A stretch of DNA of 64,000 nucleotides from Methanosarcina sp. DH2 (GTDB lineage: Archaea; Halobacteriota; Methanosarcinia; Methanosarcinales; Methanosarcinaceae). The stretch spans positions 1 through 64,000 of the forward strand of contig NZ_WJBI01000004.1 in NCBI RefSeq assembly GCF_020804225.1, given 5' to 3'. Position numbers and translations under genes: made by a program. The notes below the pieces were generated by a model that saw only the letters and a program-made list of their open reading frames with translations, was not told the origin of the DNA and searched no databases. Shown here one piece after another: positions 45,305 to 54,240 of this stretch (positions are counted from its first letter, which is position 1; each line of letters begins with the position of its first letter).

Positions 45305-46222
45305 TTATTTAAGGGTTTCGATATATTCGTTTGCAGCGGTGGCTGCGATTGCCCCGTCTCTTACCGCTGCTACAAGCTGCCAGATGAGGGTATCGCTGCA
45401 ATCTCCTGCGGCATAAATTCCTTTCTCGGAGGTTTCCATCCAGCGGTCGGTCTTGATAAAGCCTTCACTATTTTTTTGCACGTTAATGAATTCGGTATTC
45501 GGGTGGATTCCTACATAGATAAAAATTCCGTTAGTATAAAGTTCACGGATTTCTTTGCTATTGAGGTCTTGCAGGATAATTTTCTCAACTTTTTTGACTC
45601 CTTCCTTACTTCCGGCTATTTCCAGGACAAGAGTATTGAGGATGAGCTCAATATTTGGAGTTGCAGACATCCGGTCCTGAAGGATTTTTGCAGCTCTCAA
45701 ACGGTCCCGCCTGTGGATAAGGTATACCTTCTGAGCAATCTTTGATAGAAAAAGAGCATCTGTAACTGCAGAATTGCCGCCTCCTACGACAACTACTGTC
45801 TTGTTTTTGAAAAAAGGCCCGTCGCAGATCGCACAGTAAGAGACTCCCTTACTGATAAATTCCTTCTCCCCGGGAACGCCCAGATGCTTTGGATTTGCGC
45901 CTGTGGCAATAATCAAGGCTTTCGCTTCAAGGTCCCCACTATCCGTTGAGACGATTTTTTTTGCACCTTCGGTCCGGACCGAGATAACTTCAGTAATTTT
46001 GGTCTTAACCCCTGCTTCCTGAGCGTGTGTCCTGTATTTTTCCATCAGCTCAACTCCCGTAATGGATGGAAAGCCAGGATAGTTTTCTACGATATCTGCC
46101 ATCGAGATCTGGCCACTTATCTCGCTCCTCTCCAGAATAAGGGTGTCAAGCCCGGAACGCACGGCATAAATTCCCGCTGCAAGTCCCGCAGGTCCCCCTC
46201 CTATTATAATCAGGTCGTACAT
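45305..46222 (-). CDS. trxB: Thioredoxin reductase
   Basis: 305 aa FAD enzyme. GGGPAG (residues 8-13), redox CAIC (C130, C133) in SYCAICDGPF, GGGNSAV for NAD(P)H, and GIYAAGDC for FAD. Reduces the thioredoxin encoded 54 bp upstream. Length matches low-molecular-weight bacterial/archaeal TrxR. SD GGGAGATAAG. Confidence 0.95.
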   Translation of the reverse strand: MYDLIIIGGGPAGLAAGIYAVRSGLDTLILERSEISGQISMADIVENYPGFPSITGVELMEKYRTHAQEAGVKTKITEVISVRTEGAKKIVSTDSGDLEAKALIIATGANPKHLGVPGEKEFISKGVSYCAICDGPFFKNKTVVVVGGGNSAVTDALFLSKIAQKVYLIHRRDRLRAAKILQDRMSATPNIELILNTLVLEIAGSKEGVKKVEKIILQDLNSKEIRELYTNGIFIYVGIHPNTEFINVQKNSEGFIKTDRWMETSEKGIYAAGDCSDTLIWQLVAAVRDGAIAATAANEYIETLK

Positions 46223-46276
46223 ACTTATCTCCCAGAAATAGAAAATGAGTTCAAAAAATAAAGTTTTAGCGCATCT

Positions 46277-46519
46277 TCACTTAATGCGGGCTATAGCATC
46301 GGCTTTTTTAGGAAGACCTGTAAAAGCAGGCTCTCCATCGATAAGAGTTGTAGGGACACCAACTATTCCATGCTTCTCAGTAAGTACCTGCCCCTCCGGG
46401 CTCTCTACATCAATTTCCTCATACTCGAAATCGTATTCCGATTTAAGGTCTTTCCATAACCTGCGTGTTGACGGGCATGCCGTACACCAGTTGGCGTGAA
46501 TAAGCGTAACTTTAACCGT
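46277..46519 (-). CDS. Thioredoxin/glutaredoxin-like protein, possible ACG start
   Basis: 80 aa when started right after the SD: VKVTLIHANWCTACPSTRRLW with redox CTAC (C12, C15) and cis-Pro in GVPTTLIDGEP. GGAGGTG (46526-46532) is 6 nt before an ACG (46517-46519). The alternatives are a GTG inside the SD itself (46526-46528) or TTG 46534 upstream of it. Operon with trxB, so it is the likely substrate of that reductase. Confidence 0.85.
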   Translation of the reverse strand, partial: TVKVTLIHANWCTACPSTRRLWKDLKSEYDFEYEEIDVESPEGQVLTEKHGIVGVPTTLIDGEPAFTGLPKKADAIARIK

Positions 46520-46682
46520 AAAAAACACCTCCAAAAATTGAGATTGTAAGCCTCATTCCTATTATTAATTTCTAGATATAAATACGTTGAGCGTATCCGT
46601 AAACCTGAAAATAAAGCCACAGATTCCCCGAATGAGCCTGCGGCGCCAAAAGCTTTAAACCAATAAGCTCCTAAAGCGGGAT

Positions 46683-47483
46683 ATGCTCACATTTATAGGG
46701 CTGGGCCTTTTCGATGAATATGATATTTCCTTAAAAGGACTTGAGGCTGTCAGGGAAGCTGACCTGGTGTACGCTGAGTTCTATACTTCCTGCCTGATGG
46801 GAACAAACCCTGAAAAAATGGAAAAACTCTATGGAAAGAAAGTCCATTTACTCACAAGGGAAGATGTAGAACAGCAGCCTGACTGGTTGGAGGAAGCAAA
46901 AGACAAAAAAGTTGCTTTCCTCACAGGTGGGGATACAATGGTTTCCACAACCCACGTTGACCTGCGCCTCAGGGCTGAGAAGCTCGGGATAGAAACCCGC
47001 CTGGTTCACGGGGCATCAATTGCCTCAGCCGTTTCAGGGCTCACAGGGTTGCAGAACTATCGTTTCGGCAAATCTGCAAGTATTCCTTATCCTTACGAAA
47101 GCAGGCGAGGTACCAGGGTCATTTCAGAAACCCCTTACGATATCATAAAGCAAAACTCCGGACTTGGCCTTCATACTCTTGTTTTTCTGGACATTGATAA
47201 AGAAAAAGGATATATGACCGTTAACCTTGCTCTTGAACTTCTTCTTGAAGTTGAAAGAAAAAGAGGAGAAGGAGTGATGGACAGAACTGTTGCTGTGGGG
47301 ATAGCAAGGGCAGGTTCGGAAAAGCCAGTAGTAAAAGCTGACTACGCAGAAAACCTGAAGGGTTTTAATTTTGGAAAACCTCTTCATATCCTTCTAGTTC
47401 CAGGAAAACTGCATTTTCTTGAAGCCGAAGCCCTTGTGAAACTTGCAGCCGGTCCTGAAGGAATCATGGAAGAGACAGAATAA
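46683..47483 (+). CDS. dphB: Diphthine synthase
   Basis: 266 aa. SAM-binding tetrapyrrole-methylase fold: MLTFIGLGLFDEYDISLKGLEAVR, LTGGDTMVSTTH, SIPYPYESRRGT and VGIARAG are diagnostic of archaeal DphB. Methylates the precursor of diphthamide on elongation factor aEF2. Start ATG at the conserved ML. No other diphthamide gene is adjacent, but a Dph6-like gene is at 50156. Confidence 0.95.
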   Translation: MLTFIGLGLFDEYDISLKGLEAVREADLVYAEFYTSCLMGTNPEKMEKLYGKKVHLLTREDVEQQPDWLEEAKDKKVAFLTGGDTMVSTTHVDLRLRAEKLGIETRLVHGASIASAVSGLTGLQNYRFGKSASIPYPYESRRGTRVISETPYDIIKQNSGLGLHTLVFLDIDKEKGYMTVNLALELLLEVERKRGEGVMDRTVAVGIARAGSEKPVVKADYAENLKGFNFGKPLHILLVPGKLHFLEAEALVKLAAGPEGIMEETE

Positions 47484-47544
47484 GCTGGAAAAAAGAGCGA
47501 GATCAAATAAAAACCAGTTGAATCAATAAACGCTAAATGGCTCT

Positions 47545-47838
47545 ATGGTGGTCAAAATGCCTGCCGATTTGAATGAAAAGGTTAACCGATACGAGGATAT
47601 GTTGAAAAGAGCACTGCAGAAAGCAAAGTATGCTCCAATCCCGAACTCCCATATGCATGCGGTAGCAGAGGATTACTATACAATGGCAGAAGCCTATTAT
47701 AAAGACGGAACCTATTTTCTTGAAAACGGAGACCCTGTAAACGCCCTTGCTTCCTTTAGCTATGGGCATGCCTGGCTTGATGCCGGAGCGAAACTCGGGG
47801 TTTTTGCAGTGGACGACGAGACCCTTTTTACGATATAA
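47545..47838 (+). CDS. DUF357 archaeal protein
   Basis: 97 aa helical protein with the DUF357 pattern (AVAEDYYTMAEAYYKDGTYFLENGDPVNALASFSYGHAWLDAGAKLG). Often linked to dphB in methanogen genomes. Function unknown. About 60 bp after dphB, so probably same operon. Confidence 0.88.
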   Translation: MVVKMPADLNEKVNRYEDMLKRALQKAKYAPIPNSHMHAVAEDYYTMAEAYYKDGTYFLENGDPVNALASFSYGHAWLDAGAKLGVFAVDDETLFTI

Positions 47839-47999
47839 GGGACTGAAGAAAAGATTGGATAAATTATCATATAAATGATTATAAAGACCTCGGAAGTATG
47901 GCAACCCTTACATAGATACAGGAATAGAAGGTAAGGAATCCTGAAAAAGGATCCGAAAGGTTGAAAAGCCAATAATTAGAAAATATCGATAAAGCCAAA

Positions 48000-48200
48000 A
48001 GTTGAGGACTAAAATCTAAACTGAAATTTAAACTAAAATCTAAACTGAAATTTAAACTAAAATCTAAACTAAAACTAAAAACTTATATTAAAAGTCGAAA
48101 TTAAAAACTTAGAACTAAAAGCTGAAAAATTAGTAAAAAATAAAATGAGAAGCTAAAACTTATAAACTAAAATTGAGAATCTAAAAGCTTAAACTGAAAA
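48000..48200. repeat. AAACTAAAATCTAAACTGAA repeats
   Basis: Imperfect repeats of an ACTAAAATCTAAACTGAAATTTAA unit between the DUF357 and DUF555 genes; no gene in 47839-48347. Confidence 0.75.
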
Positions 48201-48347
48201 ACCATATAATACGTAAAACTTATAAATATAAACATTCATTCGAAGCGGAAACAATTAATATACTTTACTTATTCTTTAGGTTTCAATAACTTTTCCCTAT
48301 CCGGGAATATTCTTAAAAACGTATACTAATATCTACGGTGGATAATT

Positions 48348-48740
48348 ATGAAGAACTTTCATGTGGTACTTGAAGCAGCTTGGTTGGTTAGAGATGTAAA
48401 AACGGCTGATGATGCAATAGGGGTTGCGATTTCTGAGGCTGGAAAACGCCTGAACCCCAAACTCGATTTTGTAGAGGTTGATGTGGGAACAACTTCCTGT
48501 CCGGCATGCGGTGAGCCTTTCAGCAGTGTTTTCATAGCGGCAAATACAGCTCTTGTAGGGCTTATTTTTGAGATGAAGGTCTTTGATGCCGAATCTGCGG
48601 AACACGCAGAAAGGATTGCAAAATCCGTCATAGGAAAATCTCTGCGCGATATTCCGTTGACAGTTGTCGAGGTCACGGAATTCGAAAGGACAGGTGAAAA
48701 AGGCGAACAGCAGCAGCAGAAAGGCAAGACAAATAAATAA
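48348..48740 (+). CDS. DUF555 (UPF0212) archaeal protein
   Basis: 130 aa. [57 protein letters not shown] with a CPxCG zinc knuckle is characteristic of UPF0212. Conserved in Euryarchaeota; function unknown. The Gln/Lys tail ([11 protein letters not shown]) is lineage-specific. Confidence 0.88.
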   Translation: MKNFHVVLEAAWLVRDVKTADDAIGVAISEAGKRLNPKLDFVEVDVGTTSCPACGEPFSSVFIAANTALVGLIFEMKVFDAESAEHAERIAKSVIGKSLRDIPLTVVEVTEFERTGEKGEQQQQKGKTNK

Positions 48741-48904
48741 ACAGGTTTCTTTCCTTAAATGTGTTAAGAATGCCGGATCAGAGAAAGGCTTACCTGTACG
48801 ATTTCTTATTGCGGAAAGTTTCATATAGCCAGGGTTAAAAGAATCTCTGGCTAAAAAAGAACATATAGGGAGCATCTGTCACGGCAGAATGGACACAATC
48901 GGTA

Positions 48905-48987
48905 ATTTTACCTTAATCAGTAATTTTACCTTAATCAGTAATTTTACCTTAATCAGTAATTTTACCTTAATCAGTAATTTTATCTTT
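48905..48987. repeat. 18-bp tandem repeat
   Basis: Four to five copies of TTAATCAGTAATTTTACC upstream of the PfkB gene. Confidence 0.85.
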
Positions 48988-49080
48988 TCCTGAGTCTTTT
49001 ATTTTACTCAACTTTTAAGAATGTATGTGATTCCAAAAACTTCCGGGTTTCTTCCAGACCCACAAAAAAGAGGAAACTGC

Positions 49081-49980
49081 ATGGACAAAATGATCTCCGT
49101 AGTGGGGCATATTGCCCTTGATTACATCGTAGATGTTGAAAAAATAGCAGGAAAAAACGAGTCTTCTCCTATAATTGACTATGAAGAATATCCTGGCGGA
49201 GGGGCTGCAAATATTGCAGTTGCCATTGCAAAGCTGGGAGGAAAAAGTCAGCTGATATCTCCGGCTGGTACGGATTTTTCAAGCTCAGGATATGAGAAGC
49301 TCCTTAAAGAAGCGTGTGTTGACCTCTCCCACCTTTATAGTATTGAAGACCTGAAGCTTTCAAAGGCTTTTATTTTCACTGATAGGGAAGATAACCAGAC
49401 TACCTATTTTTACTGGGGTTCCTCTTCAAAATTCAAAGAGCTGGAACCCGAACCTGTGGACTTTGTCCATCTCGCAACAGCAGACTGCGTTTACAATGCA
49501 AAGATATCTCAAGTTGCCGGTTTTGTCTCCTTTGATCCCGGACAGGACCTGGTCACTTATTCAAAAGAGAATCTAGAGATAATTCTTGCCCACACCGATA
49601 TTCTCTTTGCAAACAGGCATGAAATCAGTCGGGTTTCAGAGATGACCGGGAAGAGCTTTACCGAACTTAAGGCTATGATTGATGTTATTGTCGTTACCTA
49701 TGACGCGGAAGGCAGCAGGATCTATACAGGCAATGAAGAATGGGCAATTCCCGTTGTTTCCGTAAAAGCTGTAGACCCCACCGGAGCAGGAGATGCTTAC
49801 AGAGCAGGTTTTCTGCTGGCGTACACTAGAGGGTATTCTCTTCCCACCTGCGGGAAGATAGGATCAACAGTAGCTTCCTTTGTCGTACAGACTAGAGGCT
49901 GCCAGACCAGTCTTCCAACCTGGGATGAAATGAAGTTCCGCTACGAGGTCAATTTTGGAATTCTGGAAGCAGAGAACTGA
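49081..49980 (+). CDS. PfkB-family carbohydrate kinase
   Basis: 299 aa from ATG 49081 (GAGGAAAC upstream; the longer frame from 49021 has no SD). EYPGGGAANIAVAIAKLGG is PfkB signature 1 and DPTGAGDAYRAGFL signature 2 with catalytic Asp. Ribokinase fold; substrate could be a sugar or nucleoside and is not decidable from sequence. Confidence 0.9.
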   Translation: MDKMISVVGHIALDYIVDVEKIAGKNESSPIIDYEEYPGGGAANIAVAIAKLGGKSQLISPAGTDFSSSGYEKLLKEACVDLSHLYSIEDLKLSKAFIFTDREDNQTTYFYWGSSSKFKELEPEPVDFVHLATADCVYNAKISQVAGFVSFDPGQDLVTYSKENLEIILAHTDILFANRHEISRVSEMTGKSFTELKAMIDVIVVTYDAEGSRIYTGNEEWAIPVVSVKAVDPTGAGDAYRAGFLLAYTRGYSLPTCGKIGSTVASFVVQTRGCQTSLPTWDEMKFRYEVNFGILEAEN

Positions 49981-50155
49981 GGTCATAAAGATCCGTAGCA
50001 AGCGGGATGCTGAAAAGGAAAAAACATGTAAAATGTTATTTAGTGGTCCGCGAACTATAATCTGCAAATTCTAATCATAAAGTACCAAAAATAATTAGGG
50101 ATTATGAAAAACAATCCGGAAGTACGAAAAAATAGCGTTAAAGAAGAGGATGCAA

Positions 50156-50827
50156 ATGAAACTCGCAGCACTGATTTCTGGCGGCAAGGACTCGGTCTTT
50201 GCCATTCACAAAGCCCTTGAAGAGGGGCATGAGGTCACCCACCTCATAAATATTATCCCTGCAAGGGATGACTCCTATATGTATCACTCAATCAATCTCC
50301 ATATGGTAGAATTGATTTCTGCTGCCAGTGAAATCCCGCTGATTCAGCAGCAGTCCAGCGGAATCAAGGAACTTGAACTGGACGACCTTACTCTCGCTTT
50401 GAAGAAAGTAGATGTGGACGGGGTATCCGTAGGCGCTATTGAATCGCAGTATCAGGCAAGCAGAGTGCAGAAGATCTGTGATTCCCTCGGACTTAAAATG
50501 TATGCTCCTCTCTGGCACAGGGACCCTGAAGAACTCCTGAATGAGATGGCAAAAGTTCTCGATATAAGGATTGTCAAAGTTGCAGCCGATGGCCTGGATC
50601 AGTCCTGGCTTGGCCGCCCTATTAATGTGAACTCAATAGAAAACCTCAAAGCCCTGAACCGCAGGTATATGGTCCATATGGCAGGAGAAGGCGGAGAATA
50701 CGAAACAGTGGTCCTCGATGCTCCTTTCTTCAAAAAGCGAATAGAGATCGTAAAAAGCGAAGTCGAATGGGAAGGTGACATTGGCTCTTTAAAGATTCTG
50801 GATGCAAGATTGGTCGAAAAGACCTGA
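50156..50827 (+). CDS. Dph6-like diphthine-ammonia ligase / PP-loop ATPase
   Basis: 223 aa. PP-loop SGGKDS near the N-terminus, EGHEVTHLINIIP, SVGAIESQYQASRV, PLWHRDPEELL and GEGGEYETVVLDAPFF are diagnostic of the MJ0570/Dph6 family, which makes the final amidation of diphthamide. Start ATG 50156: GAGG (50146-50149) is 6 nt before it and overlaps the earlier ATG 50150. Confidence 0.88.
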   Translation: MKLAALISGGKDSVFAIHKALEEGHEVTHLINIIPARDDSYMYHSINLHMVELISAASEIPLIQQQSSGIKELELDDLTLALKKVDVDGVSVGAIESQYQASRVQKICDSLGLKMYAPLWHRDPEELLNEMAKVLDIRIVKVAADGLDQSWLGRPINVNSIENLKALNRRYMVHMAGEGGEYETVVLDAPFFKKRIEIVKSEVEWEGDIGSLKILDARLVEKT

Positions 50828-50861
50828 TTTCTCACAAGCAATTATTTTCTCATGACTGGCA

Positions 50862-50970
50862 GAGTCCCGAAGCAGGCGCACTCCTCATTCGGGTCTCCTG
50901 TCTCATCTAACCTGTGCAGGCAGAGTCCTATGAAACCCTCTGAGCATGCATACCAATTAAGCATGCTTTT
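50862..50970 (+). terminator. Structured 3' region after the Dph6-like gene
   Basis: GAGTCCCGAA (50862-50871) pairs with TTCGGGTCTC (50888-50897). GCATGC (50944-50949) pairs with GCATGC (50961-50966), which is followed by TTTT. GGCAGAGTCC occurs twice. Could be an extended terminator or a small RNA. Confidence 0.4.
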
Positions 50971-51104
50971 CTGGTACGTGCTTTTCCGTCCGGATTGAAA
51001 GGTTGCTGTAAAAAATATCTGGATCAGGGATTATTTTTTAACTTCTTTAGCCTGATTTTGTGTGCCCGTACTTTTAAGCTGTAGTTTACACAATATATCA
51101 TTAC

Positions 51105-51116
51105 TTTTATATATAA
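51105..51116 (+). promoter_or_regulatory. TATA box of candidate sRNA 1
   Basis: TTTTATATATAA, centred 26 bp before the 5' stem at 51136, the spacing expected between TATA and transcript start in archaea. Confidence 0.65.
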
Positions 51117-51135
51117 GAGCTTATATTATTAGATT

Positions 51136-51240
51136 GGCGTCTGAGAAACTGTGTTCTACAGGAAGATCCCTTCTCCAGATATTCCCCAGATCAGATTTCC
51201 CAAATCAGATGCCTGTTCATGCCACATTCTTTTATTTTTT
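51136..51240 (+). ncRNA. Candidate small RNA, copy 1 of a tandem pair
   Basis: The predicted transcript starts with GGCGTCTGA (51136-51144), which pairs with TCAGATGCC (51205-51213, one G-U). This is followed by a T-rich tail (CTTTTATTTTTTTC, to about 51240). The enclosed ~60 nt is pyrimidine-rich and includes TTCTCC and TTCCCC, able to pair with SD sequences. No coding frame is supported. Copy 2 is 420 bp downstream with the same promoter and 5' stem. Confidence 0.6.
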
Positions 51241-51534
51241 TCATCTTTTTATTCTTGCTAATTTCCGTTATCTCTCTGTTACTCATTATTATCTTTTCCT
51301 TAGTTTTGGATATGATTTTTGTCTCCATTTTGCTTCTATTCTGGCATTTAGCTCGGGCACTTTACCTTCCAGTGACTAATTACTCTACTCACTAGAAATC
51401 TCACAGGGGACACTTAAATAAATCCGAGATATCCTCTGAATTCGAGATACTCCTGTGATAACTTATTAGAATAATTAGAGTAGAATAATAAGAGTACTTC
51501 AAAAAAGTCCTGAAATCTATCAGCATATCATCAA

Positions 51535-51544
51535 TTTTATATAT
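51535..51544 (+). promoter_or_regulatory. TATA box of candidate sRNA 2
   Basis: TTTTATATAT, centred 27 bp before 51567. The segment between TATA and stem is similar to copy 1. Confidence 0.65.
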
Positions 51545-51566
51545 GATCTTTTATATTTGTAGAATC

Positions 51567-51700
51567 GGGCATCTGAGAACACATATCTTTTCTTATTGCA
51601 AACCTCAGCCAATTCTTTTACCTCCCAATTCCCACACCCCCAACACTCGGATGCCCTATCCCCCAATACATTTATAGATTATCCTGTGCCCTTTTCCGTT
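51567..51700 (+). ncRNA. Candidate small RNA, copy 2 of a tandem pair
   Basis: GGGCATCTGAG (51567-51577) pairs with CTCGGATGCCC (51646-51656) over 11 bp with one U-G. Compared with copy 1 the stem sequence changes on both arms while pairing is kept. The interior is unstructured and C-rich (ACCTCCC, ACACCCCC), with an exact anti-SD core CCTCC. The 3' end is uncertain, between 51656 and about 51710. Confidence 0.6.
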
Positions 51701-51835
51701 CTGGTTTCTCCATTCGTAGCCTGCTTTTTCTTCCTCGAGCTTGCCTGTGACTCTTCCATAAAACAAATAAAAGAGTATAAAAATATTCCTTGAAGAAACA
51801 AAACAGCGGTTGAAAATGAGTTTTTCAGATAACAC

Positions 51836-52102
51836 CTAATTCTGTCTCTGTCTTGTCGTATCCTTATGGACTTGTTCGATTACTTTACTTGTTTTCTTTC
51901 GTTGATCTCTTACGGCTCCCCTGTCACTTCTACCTGTTAATTTCTTACTGGTATCGTCATTCTTTTTAGCGGCTATTTTTTCTCTTTCTTCGCGGTAAAG
52001 ACTGTTTATAGGCGAGTGCGGCAAGAAAGGCTTAAAATAGCGAATGGCGTTGTACGGATCAAAATATTTATGATTTAATCCTTTTTTAGCCCTCCTGAGC
52101 AA
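51836..52102 (-). CDS. Hypothetical basic protein, doubtful
   Basis: 88 aa, rich in Lys/Arg (HKYFDPYNAIRYFKPFLP, then KKLTGRSDRGAVRDQRKK). The initiation region overlaps the edge of the 37-bp repeat array. No SD or motif recognised. May be a remnant of a mobile element or a small real gene. Confidence 0.3.
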   Translation of the reverse strand: MLRRAKKGLNHKYFDPYNAIRYFKPFLPHSPINSLYREEREKIAAKKNDDTSKKLTGRSDRGAVRDQRKKTSKVIEQVHKDTTRQRQN

Positions 52103-52159
52103 AGCTCACTCCTATTCCGCAAAATTAGTCCTCTTGAGCGAAACGAAGTGGAGCGAAAA

Positions 52160-52318
52160 GGACTGCGTACTCCCGAGGCGCAATTCGGGGCGAAGAGGAC
52201 TGCGTACTCCCGAGGCGCAATTCGGGGCGAAGAGGACTGCGTACTCCCGAGGCGCAATTCGGAGCGAAGAGGACTGCGTACTCCCGAGGCGCAATTCGGG
52301 CGAGGCGCAATTCGAGTG
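52160..52318. repeat. 37-bp GC-rich tandem repeat
   Basis: Three full copies and one partial copy of a 37-bp unit (starting GGACTGCGTACTCCCGAGGC), 52160-52300, then a degenerate end. Over 60 percent GC in an AT-rich gap. Units are directly adjacent, with no spacers. Contains inverted parts (GCGCAATTCG/CGAATTGCGC-like). AGTCCT at 52127 and AGGACT at 52159 may form a hairpin at the edge. Confidence 0.85.
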
Positions 52319-52414
52319 CCGAAGAATATGAGAAAAAATGTAAAAATATGAAAAATAAGTTCCGGGAATTTAACTCCCATAGAGAACAAATTAAAATCAG
52401 AATTCTTAAAAATA

Positions 52415-52810
52415 TTACGGATTTTCGATTAAATCCAGAATTCTCAGGGCAAGGTATGCGCCGTTTGCCCCATTGTCAATTCCTACACTCCCTACAGGTA
52501 CACCTGGGGGCATCTGGGCTATGGAGAGAAGGGCATCAAGCCCGCCGAGTTTTGCGCTTACAGGTACGCCTATTACAGGTTTTTTCGTCCTGGAAGCGAC
52601 AACCCCAGGAAGGGCTGCCGATAAACCTGCTATTGTGATAAAGACCTTTGCATCTGTACTCGCGACGTAGCTGTCAAGCTCGTCAGGGTTTCTGTGGGCA
52701 GAGATAACCATTACTTCGTAAGTGTATTTGCTCTTTTCAAGTACAGAAACTGCGCGATTGGCAATTGATCTGTCGGACTCAGAGCCCATAATTAGTGAGA
52801 TATCGACCAT
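52415..52810 (-). CDS. purE: AIR carboxylase / N5-CAIR mutase-like PurE
   Basis: 131 aa. MGSESD (GSxSD motif), [13 protein letters not shown] and [37 protein letters not shown] match PurE. Carries out the carboxylation step of purine synthesis. SD is weak (AAGGAGCG). Next gene, chorismate mutase, is upstream by 21 bp, so a mixed biosynthetic operon. Confidence 0.93.
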   Translation of the reverse strand: MVDISLIMGSESDRSIANRAVSVLEKSKYTYEVMVISAHRNPDELDSYVASTDAKVFITIAGLSAALPGVVASRTKKPVIGVPVSAKLGGLDALLSIAQMPPGVPVGSVGIDNGANGAYLALRILDLIENP

Positions 52811-52831
52811 TTTTCGCTCCTTTGAGGCAGG

Positions 52832-53119
52832 TCAGGGCAGGTTTCCCTTTCCGCTTAATTCGTTCTGGCGTTCGATGCTCATTCTGATAAGAATTTCAAA
52901 AATTTCCTTTATCGATCCTATATCAAGGTTGAGCTCTGTTGCAGTATTTAATGCCCTGTTAATTACAACCTCGTTTTGCTTACGGTCATTTATGGAAGTT
53001 CCATTTATCCTTTTTGATTCAAGCACTTTTTCAGCAAGGTTAACCCTTCTGTCAATGAGGGAAAGGATTTCCCTGTCAATCTCTTCGATTTCTTTGCGGA
53101 CAGATTCAAGTTCACTCAA
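52832..53119 (-). CDS. Chorismate mutase, AroQ type
   Basis: 95 aa three-helix protein: ELESVRKEIEEIDREILSLIDRRVNLAEKVLESKR with catalytic Arg and Lys, and a later IKEIFEILIRMSIERQNEL. Converts chorismate to prephenate. Overlaps the shikimate kinase stop by 4 bp (53116-53119), so translation is coupled. Confidence 0.92.
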   Translation of the reverse strand: MSELESVRKEIEEIDREILSLIDRRVNLAEKVLESKRINGTSINDRKQNEVVINRALNTATELNLDIGSIKEIFEILIRMSIERQNELSGKGNLP

Positions 53120-54000
53120 GAGGACCCCTCCCTGTTAAAGGATATCGCATCTCTGTTATTTATACTGGTCTCTATAACCTTTCCTTCCATGCCGCAGCTT
53201 TCCCAGGCGGATTTAAGTTCTTTTACCTGCTCAGCCTTCACCAGGGCTGCGTAAGCAGGTCCGGTTCCGGAAAGGCTGACTCCTTTTACCCCACATTCCA
53301 GAGCCCTTAGCATGTACTCCGTATCAAATCCAAGGGCTCCGCAGTAGAGAAAGCCATTAAGCGTCATTGCGCGTTCATATTCTCCTTTGAGGGCAAGCTC
53401 ATATGCCATTTCCACATATGGGGCGATCAGCCGTGAACGTTTAACATTCGTGTCCGCACTGAAAGCCTTTTTTGCCGGGGCAAATATCAGGACTTTTGAA
53501 TCGGCTTCTTCGCGCCTGACAAGTTCCATTTTTCGGTTATCGGTGACAACAATTCCACCTAAAAAGGAGGCACATGCATCGTCAAAAGCTCCTGTTACCG
53601 TAACTCCCACCTCTTTTGCAGCCCTTACACCCAGTTTTACGATCTCCAGGGGGGGCAGAGTCTCGTTGACTGCACGGAGGGTCGCAAGGACTGAAGCGTT
53701 TGCCGCGGCACTGCTGCTCTTGAGTCCTCCTGCAAGAGGGATTTCACTTCCTGTCTTTATCGTACCTCCGAGTTCAAGCCCGAATCTTTCCAGGACAAGT
53801 TCTACGCAGCGTTCTATAAGGTGAGTGTCTCCTTCAGGCATCTCTTCAATTGAGCCCATAATACCCGAATTACCCTCTGAGAGTTCCACCTCTGCAAAGG
53901 TTTTTAAGTCTATCCCGAATGCTGCACCTTTCCAGGTAGCTATGGCGTTTATTATGGTTCCAGCCCCGAAAGCGCAGGCGTGCCCTTCAAATGTCATCAC
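53116..54000 (-). CDS. aroK: Shikimate kinase, archaeal GHMP type
   Basis: 294 aa GHMP kinase. The ATP loop is PLAGGLKSSSAAANA. GHACAFGAGTIINAIATWKGAAFGIDLKT and GVTVTGAFDDACASFLGGIVVTDN are diagnostic of the archaeal shikimate kinase, unrelated to bacterial AroK. SGTGPAYAAL is the third GHMP motif. Coupled to chorismate mutase in an aromatic amino-acid unit. Confidence 0.93.
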   Translation of the reverse strand: MMTFEGHACAFGAGTIINAIATWKGAAFGIDLKTFAEVELSEGNSGIMGSIEEMPEGDTHLIERCVELVLERFGLELGGTIKTGSEIPLAGGLKSSSAAANASVLATLRAVNETLPPLEIVKLGVRAAKEVGVTVTGAFDDACASFLGGIVVTDNRKMELVRREEADSKVLIFAPAKKAFSADTNVKRSRLIAPYVEMAYELALKGEYERAMTLNGFLYCGALGFDTEYMLRALECGVKGVSLSGTGPAYAALVKAEQVKELKSAWESCGMEGKVIETSINNRDAISFNREGSS

Positions 54001-54240
54001 GTCCTGAATGCTCTGCTCTTTAATATTTTTTACCTCTCTTCATAGCAGAAAGCAAGGTAAACTTAAATACAGGACTCCGGAATTTATTCCCAAAAAGGAA
54101 GAAGTCTCAGAATATAAATAGTAAAGCCAAATTGTATATACATTAAGTAGTTATCTAAACACTGATCAATACTATACATATGGAGTAAGTATCATCTAAC
54201 TTCCAGGCCTGGCCTGAGCGACTAAAAACGGGGAATTCAC

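Noticed and set aside
51062-51793. Plus ORFs in the sRNA region
   Set aside because: They do not align between the two copies, while the promoter and stem do; codon content is low-complexity.
52160-52318. 37-bp repeats as a CRISPR array
   Set aside because: Units follow each other directly without spacers, and there are no cas genes.
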